Shown: positions 1-8,934 of the stretch, one piece after another
How the letters are laid out: every line of letters begins with the position of its first letter
How positions within the stretch are numbered: position 1 is the first letter of the stretch
Source of the DNA: KBS50 sp042434095
Lineage (GTDB): Bacteria; Actinomycetota; Actinomycetes; Mycobacteriales; Micromonosporaceae
Length of the DNA: 64,000 bases
Assembly (NCBI RefSeq): GCF_042434095.1
Contig: NZ_JBHLUE010000026.1
Coordinates: forward strand, 248,001 to 312,000
Direction of reading: 5' to 3'
Position numbers and translations under genes: made by a program
The notes under the pieces: generated by a model
Seen by the model: only the letters and a program-made list of their open reading frames with translations
Databases searched by the model: none
What the model was told of the DNA's origin: nothing

Positions 1-1150
1 GCGGGCCGGGATAGACCCACGACAGCGCGTCGCGGAGCCGGTCCCGCCAGTTCTCCCAGTTGTGTCCGTCCCGGGCCTCGACGTACCGGACGGTCATGCC
101 GGCGGCCTCGAACGTCGGCACCATCGAGCGGTTCTGGACGATCAGCGGCTCGTAGACTCCGCAGCTGACGAAGAGCCGGTCGGCCACGTGGGTCGGCCGG
201 GCGCGGTACCGGTTCACGAACCGCACGACCGGGTCGAACACCTCACCGCCACCGTGGTCGGCGCCGATGTCGGTGAACACGAACGACCCCGACATCAGGA
301 TGAGCGAGCCGTAGGTGTCCGGTGACCTGACGGCCGCCGACAGCGACGCCACCGCCCCGAAGCTCGACCCGAGCAGGCAGCGGCCGGACGGCCTGCCGAC
401 CAGCGGCAGCTCGGTCTCCAGCCGCGGCAGCAGCTCGGCCGCGAGGAAGCGCGAGTGCGCGGTGGAGTCGGCGTACTCGTTGAGCCGGTCCTGCGGACGC
501 AGGAAGGCCACGACGGTCTCCGCCACGTCGAGCCGGTGGATCAGGTTGTCGAGCACCGTCTTCGCCGCGGCGTACTGCAGGAAGTCCGGGCCGTCGTGCA
601 CGACCAGCAGCGGGTACGAGGCCGTGCGCCGGAACCGGGCGGGCAGGTAGAGGGTGACCGGGTAGTCCCGGCGCAGGGCCCGGCTGCGCACCGTCAGCTC
701 GACCAGGTCGCCGGGCCGGGCGTCCGGATCCGGCTCGGTCCACTCCGGCGAGGAGTAGCCGTGGCCGAAGCAGACCGAGGAGGTGCCGACCGGGCTGTAG
801 GACAGCTTCTCGTTCAGCGGGTCGTTGATCCGCTCGCTGTGCCCGCCTCGGCGCACCTCGAGCTGGTAGTTGACCCGCGAACCGGTGGGCAGCTCGAGGA
901 CCAGATACCACAGGTCGGTGCCCCACAGGCGGCGCAGCGGCAGCAGCTCGGGGAGGCCGACGATCCGCTGAGCCAGGAACACCTCGTCGGCCTCGCCGCG
1001 ATAGAGGAACGTGCAACGCAGGCCCTCGACGATCGGCACCTCGTGCCGGGCGAGGAAGCGGTCGACCGCCGCGGCGTCGAGCGGCCTGCGGTCCTTGAGC
1101 CGGTTGATCGCCAGTTTGGCGGTCGGAGCGGCGAACTTCGGCATGGTCAT
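1..1150 (-). CDS. Fes-like alpha/beta-hydrolase esterase (3' end outside window)
   Basis: Esterase of the enterochelin-esterase (Fes/IroE) type, cut by the left edge; 383 residues are visible. An N-terminal region of about 150 residues precedes the hydrolase fold. The nucleophile elbow is GSSFGA, and a late GHNWENWRD carries the likely catalytic histidine. The ATG at 1150 overlaps the stop of the S51-like gene by 4 bp (ATGA), so the two are probably co-translated; the true start could be a few codons later. It is the last visible gene of a minus-strand operon: ATP-grasp, S51-like, esterase. Family members hydrolyse ester bonds in peptide-like or siderophore-like molecules. The substrate here is unknown, but the neighbours suggest a peptide or amide-linked metabolite. 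Confidence 0.85.
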   Translation of the reverse strand, partial: MTMPKFAAPTAKLAINRLKDRRPLDAAAVDRFLARHEVPIVEGLRCTFLYRGEADEVFLAQRIVGLPELLPLRRLWGTDLWYLVLELPTGSRVNYQLEVRRGGHSERINDPLNEKLSYSPVGTSSVCFGHGYSSPEWTEPDPDARPGDLVELTVRSRALRRDYPVTLYLPARFRRTASYPLLVVHDGPDFLQYAAAKTVLDNLIHRLDVAETVVAFLRPQDRLNEYADSTAHSRFLAAELLPRLETELPLVGRPSGRCLLGSSFGAVASLSAAVRSPDTYGSLILMSGSFVFTDIGADHGGGEVFDPVVRFVNRYRARPTHVADRLFVSCGVYEPLIVQNRSMVPTFEAAGMTVRYVEARDGHNWENWRDRLRDALSWVYPGP

Positions 1151-2073
1151 GCGGTCTCCCCGGGGGTGACCTGGCCATCCGCGGTGACCACCCGGGCGCC
1201 GGTGGGGAGCGAGCCGTCGGCCTCCAGCCGGATCCGCACCCCGTCGTCCAGCACCAGGCACCGGGCCGGCGCGAAGCGCCGGGCCAGCGCCGACATCCGG
1301 ATGGGGTCGTCGGTCCGCAGCCGGCGTCGGGCGTGCGGCAACGGCACCAGGCCGTGCACCACCCCGAGGCCGTCGCCGAGCACCTCGGTCTGCGCCACCC
1401 CGTGCGGGACGTGATCGTGGAAGAGCACCACCCGGTCGACCAGCGCCATGGCGCCGGCCGACCAGGCCAGCACCACCGACGGCAGGTACGGCTCGAGGTG
1501 GAACAGGTGCAGCACGGTGAGCAGGTCGCCGACGTGCCCGCCGGCGATGACCACCGCCTCGACGTCCGCCATCAGCCCTCGCACCTCGTCGCGGTGCCGG
1601 GCCACCGCCGGCCGTTCCTGCGGGCGCCACGCGGCGTAGAACGCGTCGTGGGCGGCGCGGACCCGGACCAGGTGTTGCCGGTCCACCAGCCGGACGGCCT
1701 CCAGCGCGTCGTCCAGGGCGGCGTCCCGGAACCGCGGCCGGCCCTCCTTACCGCGCGCCACCGCGTAGGCCGCCTGCAGGACATGGTCGAGCTGGGTGAG
1801 ATAGAGCTGGCGCAGCTCCGCCATGGCGGCGTGGTGCTCCCGCTCGGCGTTGCCGTACTCCCGGTCCTGCTCGTGGACGTCGAGCCAGCGCGCGTGCAGG
1901 GTCAGGTTCACCCCGCGCCCGCCGAGCAGGTCCCGCAGCTCGGCGTCGTCGGACTCGCGCTCCTGCCAGCCCGCCGTCACAAAGGCGATCCGGGACTGCG
2001 GATCGAGGTCCCGGACGACGTGCTGGACGGTCGGTCGGCGCTGCGGGCCCAGGAGCCAGACGGTGCGGTTCAC
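1147..2073 (-). CDS. S51-like / type 1 glutamine amidotransferase-like protein
   Basis: A 308-aa protein of the S51 clan (peptidase E/cyanophycinase-like fold). It begins with a strand typical of the fold (VNRTVWLLGPQ). The likely nucleophile serine is in AWSAGAM around residue 210, preceded by an IAGGHVGDLL turn. At 308 residues it is longer than peptidase E (about 230), with an extra charged helical stretch around residues 60-150. The GTG start overlaps the ATP-grasp stop by 4 bp, and its own stop overlaps the esterase ATG. S51 members cleave unusual peptide bonds (Asp-X, or beta-linked in cyanophycin), which would fit processing of a product made by the neighbouring ligase. That function is inferred. 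Confidence 0.8.
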   Translation of the reverse strand: MNRTVWLLGPQRRPTVQHVVRDLDPQSRIAFVTAGWQERESDDAELRDLLGGRGVNLTLHARWLDVHEQDREYGNAEREHHAAMAELRQLYLTQLDHVLQAAYAVARGKEGRPRFRDAALDDALEAVRLVDRQHLVRVRAAHDAFYAAWRPQERPAVARHRDEVRGLMADVEAVVIAGGHVGDLLTVLHLFHLEPYLPSVVLAWSAGAMALVDRVVLFHDHVPHGVAQTEVLGDGLGVVHGLVPLPHARRRLRTDDPIRMSALARRFAPARCLVLDDGVRIRLEADGSLPTGARVVTADGQVTPGETA

Positions 2074-3293
2074 GCCGCGTGCACGTGGACGGTCCGCCCG
2101 ACCTCGTCCAGCATCGAGCGGAGCACGTCGTAGTCCGGATGCTGCATCCGCACGTACGCGTTCGCCATGTAGCCGGCCTCGACCGGCTGCGTCGGCGTGC
2201 CCGGCTCGGGCAGGTGCGCGTCCAGCACCCACTGACCGTACTTTGCCTGCACCTGCTCGACGCCCGAATAGCCGGAGATGTGGCCGTCGCGCTCCGGCCG
2301 CAGCGCGATGATCCCGGCGGCCAACCGGCGCGACGGCCGGGCGTCCACCTGCCCGTTGACGATGGCGTTGGCCCATTCGCGGTAGAGGTCGAGGTCGTTG
2401 CCGGCCGCGTACAGGTCCCACGCGCCCACCCCGGGCGGCCGGCAGCCGATCTCGGAGAACCGCAGCCCCTTGGGCCCGAAGAACCACTCCATGTGCGTGG
2501 CGCTGGTGCCGATGCCGAGCGCCTCGACCACCCGCTGCCCGAGCTCGCGCAGCTGGCCGTAGTCGGCGACCTGATCCACCCGGTTGGTGGCGACGAACTG
2601 CGGCGAGATCCAGCGGGTCCGCATCGCCTCCAGGACGTTGGGGAAGTAGTGCGTGACGAAGTCCAGCGCCGGCTGCCCGTCGACCGAGAGGGTGTCGTAG
2701 AAGCCCTCGTGGCCCTCCACGAACTCCTCGACGGCGATGGACGTGACGCCCTTGCCGCCGAACGACCCCAGCGCCGTCTCCAGCTGCTGCCGGTCGTCGA
2801 TCCGTACCGTGTCCAGGGCGCCGGCGCCGGCGCGCGGCTTGAGGATGAGTGGGTAGCCGACCTCGCCGGCGAACGCCCACACCTGGTCGGCGTCGTCCGC
2901 CGCCGTGGAGGCCGCGGTCGGCACCCCGGCGGCGCGCAGCGCCTCCTTCATCGACGGCTTGTCGCGGCACAGCCACGCCGTCCGCCGCGAGGTGCCCGGG
3001 ATGGTGCACCGCTCCCGCACCTCGGCGGCCCCGAGGGTGTGCGACTCGATGGTGGCCTCCAGCCGGTCCACCCACATCCGGTCCTGTACCCAGCGCACGG
3101 CGTCGGTCAGCACGCCGACGTCGGTCACGTTGGGCACCTGGTGGTAGTGGACCAGCCAGCCGCGCAGCTCCTCGTCGAGGAACTCCGCAGGCGACTCGCC
3201 GATGCCGATGACCTCGGCACCGACCTGCGCCAGCCCCCGGACGAACTGGCGCTGGTTGCTTGGAAAGCTCGGCTCAATGAAGATCACCCGCAT
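2070..3293 (-). CDS. ATP-grasp ligase (first of four)
   Basis: A 407-aa ATP-grasp enzyme. The N-terminal Rossmann-like domain starts MRVIFIEPSFPSNQ. ATP-binding features are the lysine in LILKPRAGAGA (about 152), acidic residues in VEEFVEG (about 189-192), and the metal/ATP motif THMEW...SEIGCRPPG (about 267-287). The family joins a carboxylate (as acyl phosphate) to an amine. Nothing in the sequence fixes the substrates. It heads a minus-strand operon with the S51-like protein and the esterase, and diverges from two related ATP-grasp genes across a 119-bp gap. The product resembles the enzymes at 3413 and 4639 in length and motif order, so these three are probably paralogues. No biotin-carboxylase or Mur-ligase domain is fused. 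Confidence 0.9.
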   Translation of the reverse strand: MRVIFIEPSFPSNQRQFVRGLAQVGAEVIGIGESPAEFLDEELRGWLVHYHQVPNVTDVGVLTDAVRWVQDRMWVDRLEATIESHTLGAAEVRERCTIPGTSRRTAWLCRDKPSMKEALRAAGVPTAASTAADDADQVWAFAGEVGYPLILKPRAGAGALDTVRIDDRQQLETALGSFGGKGVTSIAVEEFVEGHEGFYDTLSVDGQPALDFVTHYFPNVLEAMRTRWISPQFVATNRVDQVADYGQLRELGQRVVEALGIGTSATHMEWFFGPKGLRFSEIGCRPPGVGAWDLYAAGNDLDLYREWANAIVNGQVDARPSRRLAAGIIALRPERDGHISGYSGVEQVQAKYGQWVLDAHLPEPGTPTQPVEAGYMANAYVRMQHPDYDVLRSMLDEVGRTVHVHAA

Positions 3294-3412
3294 CGATTGC
3301 CATGCTACGGCCAGCCGGCGCCGGGGGCCACCGGAGCGGCCGCCCTCCCCGACGGGACGCCCGCGGCCCGCGACGAGATGTGCGAACCCGCCGTGCCGGG
3401 TACCGTCCGGCC

Positions 3413-4642
3413 ATGGTCGCCGTCGCCTTCGTCGCCCCGTACCTGCTCGACGCCACGGCCCGTTTCGTCCGGTGCGTGGCCGCGCTGCCCGGCGTCCGGC
3501 TCGGCCTGGTGACCAGCGATCCGCTGGAGCGGATCGCCCCCGAGCTGCGCGACCTGCTGGCCGGGCACTGGCGGGTCGACGACGCCTTGGATCCGCGGCA
3601 GATCGCCGCCGGCGTGGCAGGGCTCGCCGGCCAGATCGGGCGGGTCGAGCGGCTCGTCGGCGCGCTCGAGCAGCTTCAGGTCCCGCTCGCCCAGGTGCGC
3701 GAGGGGATGGGCATCGCCGGGATGGACGTGGCCACGGCGATGAACGTCCGGGACAAGGCCCGGATGAAGGAGACGCTGCGGGCCGCCGGCGTTCCGTGCG
3801 CCCGGCACGCCCTCGTGCACGACCCGGCGCAGGCGCGGGCGTTCGCCCGCGAGGTCGGCTTCCCGCTCGTCGCCAAGCCGCCGGCCGGGGCCGGCTCCCA
3901 GGCCACCTACCGGCTGGACGACGGCGCGGCGCTGGACGCCTGGCTGGGCGCGGTGCCGCCGAGCGGGGACGCGCCGGCGCTGCTGGAGGAGTTCCTGGTG
4001 GGGCAGGAGCACACGTTCGACAGCGTGACGCTCGGCGGCGCCACGGTGTGGTCGTCGATCGCCGACTACTACCCGCCGCCGCTGGACGTGCTGCGCAACC
4101 CCTGGATCCAGTGGACGGTGGTGCTGCCCCGGGACATCGGCGGCCCCGAGTACGCCGGCATCCACGCGGTCGGGCCGGCCGCGCTGCGCGCGCTGGGGGT
4201 GACGGACGCGCTCACCCACATGGAGTGGTTCCGCCGGCCCGACGGGTCGGTGGCGGTGTCGGAGGTGGCCGCCCGGCCACCGGGCGCGCAGCTCACCTCG
4301 ATGCACGGGTACGCGCACGACTTCGACCTGTTCGCCGCCTGGGCCCGGCTGGTGGTGCTGGGCGACTTCGACGTGCCCGAGCGCCGGTTCGCCGCCGGAA
4401 CGGCGTACCTGCGCGGCGTGGGCCGCGGCCGGGTCGGGGCCGTGCACGGGGTGGCCGAGGTGAACCGGGACGTGGGCCACCTGGTGGTGGAGTCCCGGCT
4501 GCCCCGGCCCGGCCAGGACGCCGGGTCGGACTACACCGGCCAGGGGTACGTGATCGTGCGCGATCAGCGGACCGAGGCGGTACGCGAGGCGCTGCGCCGG
4601 ATCATCACCGGGATCCGGGTCGAGCTGGTGGAGGCGTTGTGA
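3413..4642 (+). CDS. ATP-grasp ligase (second of four)
   Basis: A 409-aa ATP-grasp enzyme with the same architecture as the divergent gene at 2070. The nucleotide-binding lysine lies in AKPPAGAGS (about 155), followed by LLEEFLVGQEHTFDS and the metal-binding THMEWF...SEVAARPPGAQ near residues 258-283. The ATG at 3413 is chosen because it gives the conserved start MVAVAFVAPY; upstream in-frame codons lack conserved character. Its TGA overlaps the GTG of the next ligase by 4 bp, so the two enzymes are likely made together and may act in sequence or as a heteromer. Substrates are unknown. Confidence 0.9.
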   Translation: MVAVAFVAPYLLDATARFVRCVAALPGVRLGLVTSDPLERIAPELRDLLAGHWRVDDALDPRQIAAGVAGLAGQIGRVERLVGALEQLQVPLAQVREGMGIAGMDVATAMNVRDKARMKETLRAAGVPCARHALVHDPAQARAFAREVGFPLVAKPPAGAGSQATYRLDDGAALDAWLGAVPPSGDAPALLEEFLVGQEHTFDSVTLGGATVWSSIADYYPPPLDVLRNPWIQWTVVLPRDIGGPEYAGIHAVGPAALRALGVTDALTHMEWFRRPDGSVAVSEVAARPPGAQLTSMHGYAHDFDLFAAWARLVVLGDFDVPERRFAAGTAYLRGVGRGRVGAVHGVAEVNRDVGHLVVESRLPRPGQDAGSDYTGQGYVIVRDQRTEAVREALRRIITGIRVELVEAL

Positions 4643-5853
4643 CGAACGTGGTCATGATTTCCCCGGGTTATCCGCAGGAGATGGCGTGGTTCACCCGGGG
4701 CCTGGCCGCCGTGGGCGCCACCGTGATCGGCGTGGGCGACCAGCCCCGCGAGGCGCTGCCGGCCCCGGCCCGGGAGGCGTTGGCGCACTACGAGCACGTG
4801 TCGTTGGCGGACGAGGACGCCGTCCTCGCGGCGCTGCGCGGCCTGTCCCGGCACGTACGGATCGACCAGGTCGAGTGCCTGTGGGAGCCGTACATGCTGC
4901 TGGCCGCGCGGGTGCGGGAGGCGTTCGGGCTGCCCGGGATGACCGTGGCGCAGACGCTGCCGTTCCGCGACAAGGAGCTGATGAAGCGGACGCTCGACGC
5001 GGCCGGCATCCGCACCCCGTGGCACGCCAGCGCCAGCACGGTGGCCGGGGTCTGGGAGGCGGCCGAGAAGGTCGGCTATCCGCTGATCGTGAAGCCCATC
5101 GCCGGCGCCGGCTCGGCCGACACCTACCGGGTGGAGACGGCCACCGAGTTGGCCGAGGTGCTGCCGCTGCTGCGGCACGTGCCCGAGGTCAGCGTGGAGG
5201 AGTTCATCGAGGCCGAGGAGTTCACCCATGACACGGTGTGCGCCGGCGGCCGGATCCTCTTCGAGCACGTGCTGTGGTACCGGCCCCGACCCCTGCAGAT
5301 GCGCATGCACGAGTGGGTCAGCCCGGTGGCGATCTCGCTGCGCGACCTCGACGCCCCGCACCTGGCGGGCGGCCGGCGGATGGGCGAGCAGGTGCTGGCG
5401 GCGCTGGGCTTCGAGACCGGGTTCACCCACCTGGAGTGGTACCGCAAGGCCGACGGCGAGGTGGTGTTCGGCGAGATCGCCGCCCGCCCGCCGGGCGTGC
5501 GGGTGGTCGATCTGATGAACTTCAACACCGACGGCGACCTGTACGCGGGCTGGGCCGAGGCGGTGCTGCACGGGCGGATGCGCCAGCTGCGCCGCCAGCA
5601 CAACGTGGGCAGCATCTGCAAGCGGGCCCACGGCGCCGGGCGGATCACCGCGGTGCGCGGCCTGGACGAGCTGCGGGCGGAGTTCGGGCCGGACATCGTC
5701 CTGGTCGACCTGCTTCCGATCGGGGCGCACCGCCGGGACTGGCGGGCCACCACCATCGGTGACGGCATCGTGATCGTCCGGCACCACGAGTTGCAGCGGG
5801 TGATCGAGATGACCGAGCGCTTCGCCGCGGACCTGAACCTGTACGCCGAATGA
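4639..5853 (+). CDS. ATP-grasp ligase (third of four)
   Basis: A 404-aa ATP-grasp enzyme. The GTG start within the GTGA overlap gives MTNVVMISPGYPQEM, aligned with the start of its two neighbours. Lysine 152 in IVKPIAGAGS, the acidic VEEFIEAEEFTHD and the THLEWY...GEIAARPPG motif are all intact, so it should be active. Its last codons overlap the M20 peptidase start by 4 bp (ATGA). Three consecutive genes (two ligases and a peptidase) are therefore translationally coupled, which ties amide-bond synthesis and hydrolysis into one pathway. Which bond is made is not visible from sequence. Confidence 0.9.
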   Translation: MTNVVMISPGYPQEMAWFTRGLAAVGATVIGVGDQPREALPAPAREALAHYEHVSLADEDAVLAALRGLSRHVRIDQVECLWEPYMLLAARVREAFGLPGMTVAQTLPFRDKELMKRTLDAAGIRTPWHASASTVAGVWEAAEKVGYPLIVKPIAGAGSADTYRVETATELAEVLPLLRHVPEVSVEEFIEAEEFTHDTVCAGGRILFEHVLWYRPRPLQMRMHEWVSPVAISLRDLDAPHLAGGRRMGEQVLAALGFETGFTHLEWYRKADGEVVFGEIAARPPGVRVVDLMNFNTDGDLYAGWAEAVLHGRMRQLRRQHNVGSICKRAHGAGRITAVRGLDELRAEFGPDIVLVDLLPIGAHRRDWRATTIGDGIVIVRHHELQRVIEMTERFAADLNLYAE

Positions 5854-7304
5854 CGGCCGCAGACGCCGGCCGGGCCGACGGCGCCCGGGCATACCCGCGC
5901 GGTTCCGCCTCCGGCGCTGCCGGTGACGGCGGCGCCGGCCCCGGCGAAGCCGACGCCGGCGGCGCGCCCGACCGAGACCTGCGGGCGGCCGTGCGGGCCG
6001 TCCTGCCCGCGGTGCGGGAGGGGCTCGAACGGCTGGTCCGGATCCCGTCCGTGTCGGCCGACCCGCAAGCGCGCGACGCCGTCGAGGCGTCGGCGGCCGA
6101 GGTCGCGCGCCAGCTCGGCGCGGCCGGCCTGCCGACGGTGGAGGTGGTACGGGCACCGGACGGCCTGCCCGCGGTACTTGGCCGTCGACCGGGTCCGCCG
6201 GGCGCCCCCACGGTGCTGCTCTACGCCCACCACGACGTGCAGCCGGCGGGCGACCGGGCCGCGTGGGGCGGCGACCCGTTCGAGCCACGGGAGCGCGACG
6301 GCCGGTTGTTCGGCCGGGGAGCGGCGGACGACAAGGCCGGCGTCGCGGTGCACTGCGCCGCGCTGCGGGCCCTCGGCGACGATCCGGGCGTCGGCGTGGC
6401 CGTGCTCATCGAGGGCGAGGAGGAGATCGGCTCGCCCACCCTCCCGGCCCTGCTGGCCGAACACCGCGACCGGCTGGCCGCCGATGTGCTGGTGCTGGCC
6501 GACTCCACCAACTGGCGGGTGGGCGTACCGGCGCTGACCACCTCGTTGCGCGGCGGCGTGAGCGTGGTGGTGGAGGTGGCCACGCTGCGGCAGGCCGTCC
6601 ACAACGGGGTGTACGGCGGTCCGGTGCCGGACGCGCTCACCGCGCTGACCCGGCTGCTGGCCTCGCTGCACGACGAGCGCGGCGACGTGGCGGTGGCCGG
6701 GCTCTCCCGGCAGGTTGCCGACCCCCTCGACCTGACCGAGGACCGGCTGCGCGCCGACGCCGGGGTGCTGGACGGCGTACGGCTGATCGGCTCCGGGTCG
6801 CTCACCTCGCGGCTGTGGCGGGCGCCGGCCCTGTCGGTGATCGGCATCGACGCGCCGCCGGTGGACGCGGCCGGCATGGTGCTGGTGCCGACCGCCCGGG
6901 CCCGGCTGGCGCTGCGGATCGGACCGGGCGACGACGCCGGGGCCGCCCGCGACGCGCTGGTCCGGCACCTGGAGTCCCACGCGCCGTGGGGGGTGCGGTT
7001 ACGGGTGACGCCCGGCCGCCCGGTGGCGCCGTTCGCGGCGCGTACCGACGGTCCCGGCTACGCCGCCGCGCGGGCGGCCTTCGGTCAGGCCTGGGACGTG
7101 CCGCCGGTCGAGATCGGGGTCGGCGGCTCGATCGCCTTCCTGGCCCCGTTCGTCCAGACGTTCCCCGCGGCCGAGGTGCTGATCACGGGGGTCGAGGACC
7201 CCGACACCCGGGCGCACGGGCCCAACGAGAGCCTGCACCTGGCCGACTTCGAACGTGCCTGTCTTGCCGAGGCGCTGCTGCTGCACCGCCTCGGCCAGGA
7301 GTGA
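5850..7304 (+). CDS. M20 family metallopeptidase (dipeptidase-like)
   Basis: A 484-aa zinc peptidase of the M20/dipeptidase group. Metal ligands and catalytic residues are visible in YAHHDVQP, GRGAADDKAG, EGEEEIGS and the late RAHGPNES. The first 40 or so residues are a Gly/Ala/Asp-rich extension with no family match, so a start nearer residue 40 is possible. The annotated ATG is kept because it overlaps the upstream ligase stop (ATGA). M20 enzymes hydrolyse dipeptides or acyl-amino acids. Here the enzyme probably trims or recycles the product of the adjoining ATP-grasp ligases (inference from context). The coding end lies 20 bp from the convergent fibronectin-III gene. Confidence 0.9.
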   Translation: MTAADAGRADGARAYPRGSASGAAGDGGAGPGEADAGGAPDRDLRAAVRAVLPAVREGLERLVRIPSVSADPQARDAVEASAAEVARQLGAAGLPTVEVVRAPDGLPAVLGRRPGPPGAPTVLLYAHHDVQPAGDRAAWGGDPFEPRERDGRLFGRGAADDKAGVAVHCAALRALGDDPGVGVAVLIEGEEEIGSPTLPALLAEHRDRLAADVLVLADSTNWRVGVPALTTSLRGGVSVVVEVATLRQAVHNGVYGGPVPDALTALTRLLASLHDERGDVAVAGLSRQVADPLDLTEDRLRADAGVLDGVRLIGSGSLTSRLWRAPALSVIGIDAPPVDAAGMVLVPTARARLALRIGPGDDAGAARDALVRHLESHAPWGVRLRVTPGRPVAPFAARTDGPGYAAARAAFGQAWDVPPVEIGVGGSIAFLAPFVQTFPAAEVLITGVEDPDTRAHGPNESLHLADFERACLAEALLLHRLGQE

Positions 7305-7324
7305 CGCTTGCAGGACAGCTCGTA

Positions 7325-8065
7325 CTAGCCGCCCGCGCGGGTCGGTGGCGTGACCACGTTGGACGCGATCGACAGGTTGCCCGCCGCGTCCCTCGCGCGT
7401 ACGTAGTAGGACCCGCCCCACGCCGGGGTGGACGGTGGCGTCACCGGGTAACTGGGCGTCGTGGTTGCGCCGGCCAGCCTGGAGAAGTACCCGCCGTTGT
7501 AGCGATAGACGTCATAGCCGACCACCCCGACATTGTCGGTGGACGAAGTCCAGGACAGTCGCCCGTTCCGGACGCTGAGGTTCCCCGGAGCGGTTGGCGG
7601 CACGGTGTCGCTGCCGTCCAGGATCGGGGTCATCACGGTGACCTGGTTCGACAGGTTTGAATAGTTGCCCGTCGAGTCCATGGCGGCCACGCTGAGGCGG
7701 TATTCGCTCGCCGGCGAGAGGCGGATGCTGGCCGATTCGCCGGATGTCCTCGTGTCCACGTCCACGTTGGTGAAGGGTTGGGTGTACTTGACGATGTAAG
7801 CCTGGATGTTGGGGGAGGTGGAGGCCGTCCAGGTCACGGTGACGGAGGTAGCGGTGACCCAGGTGACGGTGAGGTTCGTTGGCGGTCTCGGTGGCAGCGG
7901 CGACGCCGATGGGCTGTCGACGATGGGTGGCGTCGACGCGGGGTCGGCGCCGGCTGCGGGAGTGATGGTGAGGCCCACACCCAGGACCCCGAGCGGTAGC
8001 GTGACGACGGCCACGAGCGCCAGCCAGGTGCGACGGAACAACGGTGTCTGATTATCTTCCCCCAT
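7325..8065 (-). CDS. Secreted fibronectin type III protein
   Basis: A 246-aa protein with a signal peptide (hydrophobic TWLALVAVVTLPLGVLGVGL about 13-32, possible cleavage after AAGAD), a Pro/Ser-rich linker, then two fibronectin type III domains. The first (about 62-145) has PTNLTVTW..TSVTVTW; the second (about 152-240) has PTAPGNLSVRNG...AGNLSIAS. There is no catalytic domain, so it is probably an exported carbohydrate- or surface-binding protein, possibly lipid- or wall-associated. Its composition is noticeably less GC-biased at third positions than the flanking ligases, suggesting separate origin. It convergently abuts the M20 gene and has no evident link to the ATP-grasp system. Confidence 0.8.
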   Translation of the reverse strand: MGEDNQTPLFRRTWLALVAVVTLPLGVLGVGLTITPAAGADPASTPPIVDSPSASPLPPRPPTNLTVTWVTATSVTVTWTASTSPNIQAYIVKYTQPFTNVDVDTRTSGESASIRLSPASEYRLSVAAMDSTGNYSNLSNQVTVMTPILDGSDTVPPTAPGNLSVRNGRLSWTSSTDNVGVVGYDVYRYNGGYFSRLAGATTTPSYPVTPPSTPAWGGSYYVRARDAAGNLSIASNVVTPPTRAGG

Positions 8066-8089
8066 GCGTCGACGATGCCGCCACTAATA

Positions 8090-8099
8090 GACGTACGTC
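8090..8099. promoter_or_regulatory. Palindrome upstream of fibronectin-III gene
   Basis: A perfect 10-bp palindrome (GACGTACGTC) lies 25-34 bp upstream of the fibronectin-III ATG. An AT-rich TATTAG-like hexamer (complement at 8083-8088) sits between them. This could be an operator or part of the promoter; evidence is sequence only. Confidence 0.3.
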
Positions 8100-8137
8100 A
8101 ACGTGCTGCTCGGCAGCTGAGACGCCCGGCGGTTGCC

Positions 8138-8881
8138 CTAGCACAGCTCCTCGAGATACTGCGGCAGCATCCGCCGCCAGGTCGGCCAGTCGTGCTCGAC
8201 GTCCGGGCCCCACGAGTCCACCCGGTTCGGCACGCCCTTCGCGCCGAGCACGTCTGCGACCGCCCGGGACTCGCCGATGTTTTCCCAGGCGCCCTCCCCG
8301 GAGGCCAGGATGACCCGGCGCTGCCGCAGCAGGTCCAGCTGCGGGCCGTCGAGGCCGGCGACGAAGTGCACGGCCGAGGCGAAGTACAGGTCGTCGCCGA
8401 AGTGGTCCTCCAGCAGCGGCTGCAACCGGTACGTGCCGCTCATCCCCAGGGCCGCCGCGAACAGCTCCGGGTAGCGGCAGACCATCGACACGGCGTTGAA
8501 CGCGCCGATCGAGGCCCCGGCTACCACGATCGGCTGCGGGCCGCCGAGGTCGGCGTGGATGGCCGGTACGACCTCGTGCGCGACCGCCTGCTGGTACCGG
8601 TTGAGCAGCCACATGCGGTGCTCCGGGGTGCCGTCCCTGGCGGCGAGGGCCCGGCCGGCGACGCTGTCGCAGGAGTAGATCTTGACCCGCCCGGCCGCCA
8701 GGAGGTGCCCGCAGGCGTCCACGAGGTGGTGCCGCTCGATCTCCTCGGCGTCACCGCCGGCCGTCGGGAAGACCAGCACCGGCGTGCCGTAGTGGCCCCA
8801 CCGCGTCATGCTGAGCGGCTGCTGCATGTGCTCGGAGAACCACTGCTCGCTGGCCTTCACACCGACACCCTCCACCGTCAT
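8138..8881 (-). CDS. Esterase, alpha/beta hydrolase
   Basis: A 247-aa alpha/beta hydrolase of the esterase type commonly found beside ATP-grasp genes in actinobacteria. The nucleophile elbow is VAGASIGAFNA (Ser about 124), and a late EHDWPTWRRMLP supplies a histidine. The conserved early region WFSEHMQQPLSM and VFPTAGGDAEEIER are as I recall for this group. The ATG at 8881 is preferred to a TTG three codons upstream. It is transcribed divergently from the ATP-grasp gene at 8935 with only 53 bp between starts, so the pair shares a control region. Substrate unknown; hydrolysis of an ester or thioester in the ligase product is an inference. Confidence 0.85.
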   Translation of the reverse strand: MTVEGVGVKASEQWFSEHMQQPLSMTRWGHYGTPVLVFPTAGGDAEEIERHHLVDACGHLLAAGRVKIYSCDSVAGRALAARDGTPEHRMWLLNRYQQAVAHEVVPAIHADLGGPQPIVVAGASIGAFNAVSMVCRYPELFAAALGMSGTYRLQPLLEDHFGDDLYFASAVHFVAGLDGPQLDLLRQRRVILASGEGAWENIGESRAVADVLGAKGVPNRVDSWGPDVEHDWPTWRRMLPQYLEELC

Positions 8882-8921
8882 CGCCGCCAATCTTGATCAT
8901 GCCGACTGCGGCATTGTCTCC

Positions 8922-8927
8922 TAGATT
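8922..8927 (+). promoter_or_regulatory. -10 element of a leaderless ATP-grasp gene
   Basis: TAGATT ends 7 bp before the GTG at 8935, the spacing expected if transcription starts at the initiation codon. No convincing -35 is seen. This decides the GTG over the ATG at 8899, which would lie upstream of the transcript. Confidence 0.45.
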
Positions 8928-8934
8928 CATACCC

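Noticed and set aside
243..1178. Another open frame over the left-edge esterase
   Set aside because: Composition is Arg/Ala/Pro-rich; the true frame shows GSSFGA and esterase likeness.
2070..5853. Cyanophycin synthetase system
   Set aside because: An S51-like gene is present, but the ligases lack the Mur-ligase domain of cyanophycin synthetase.
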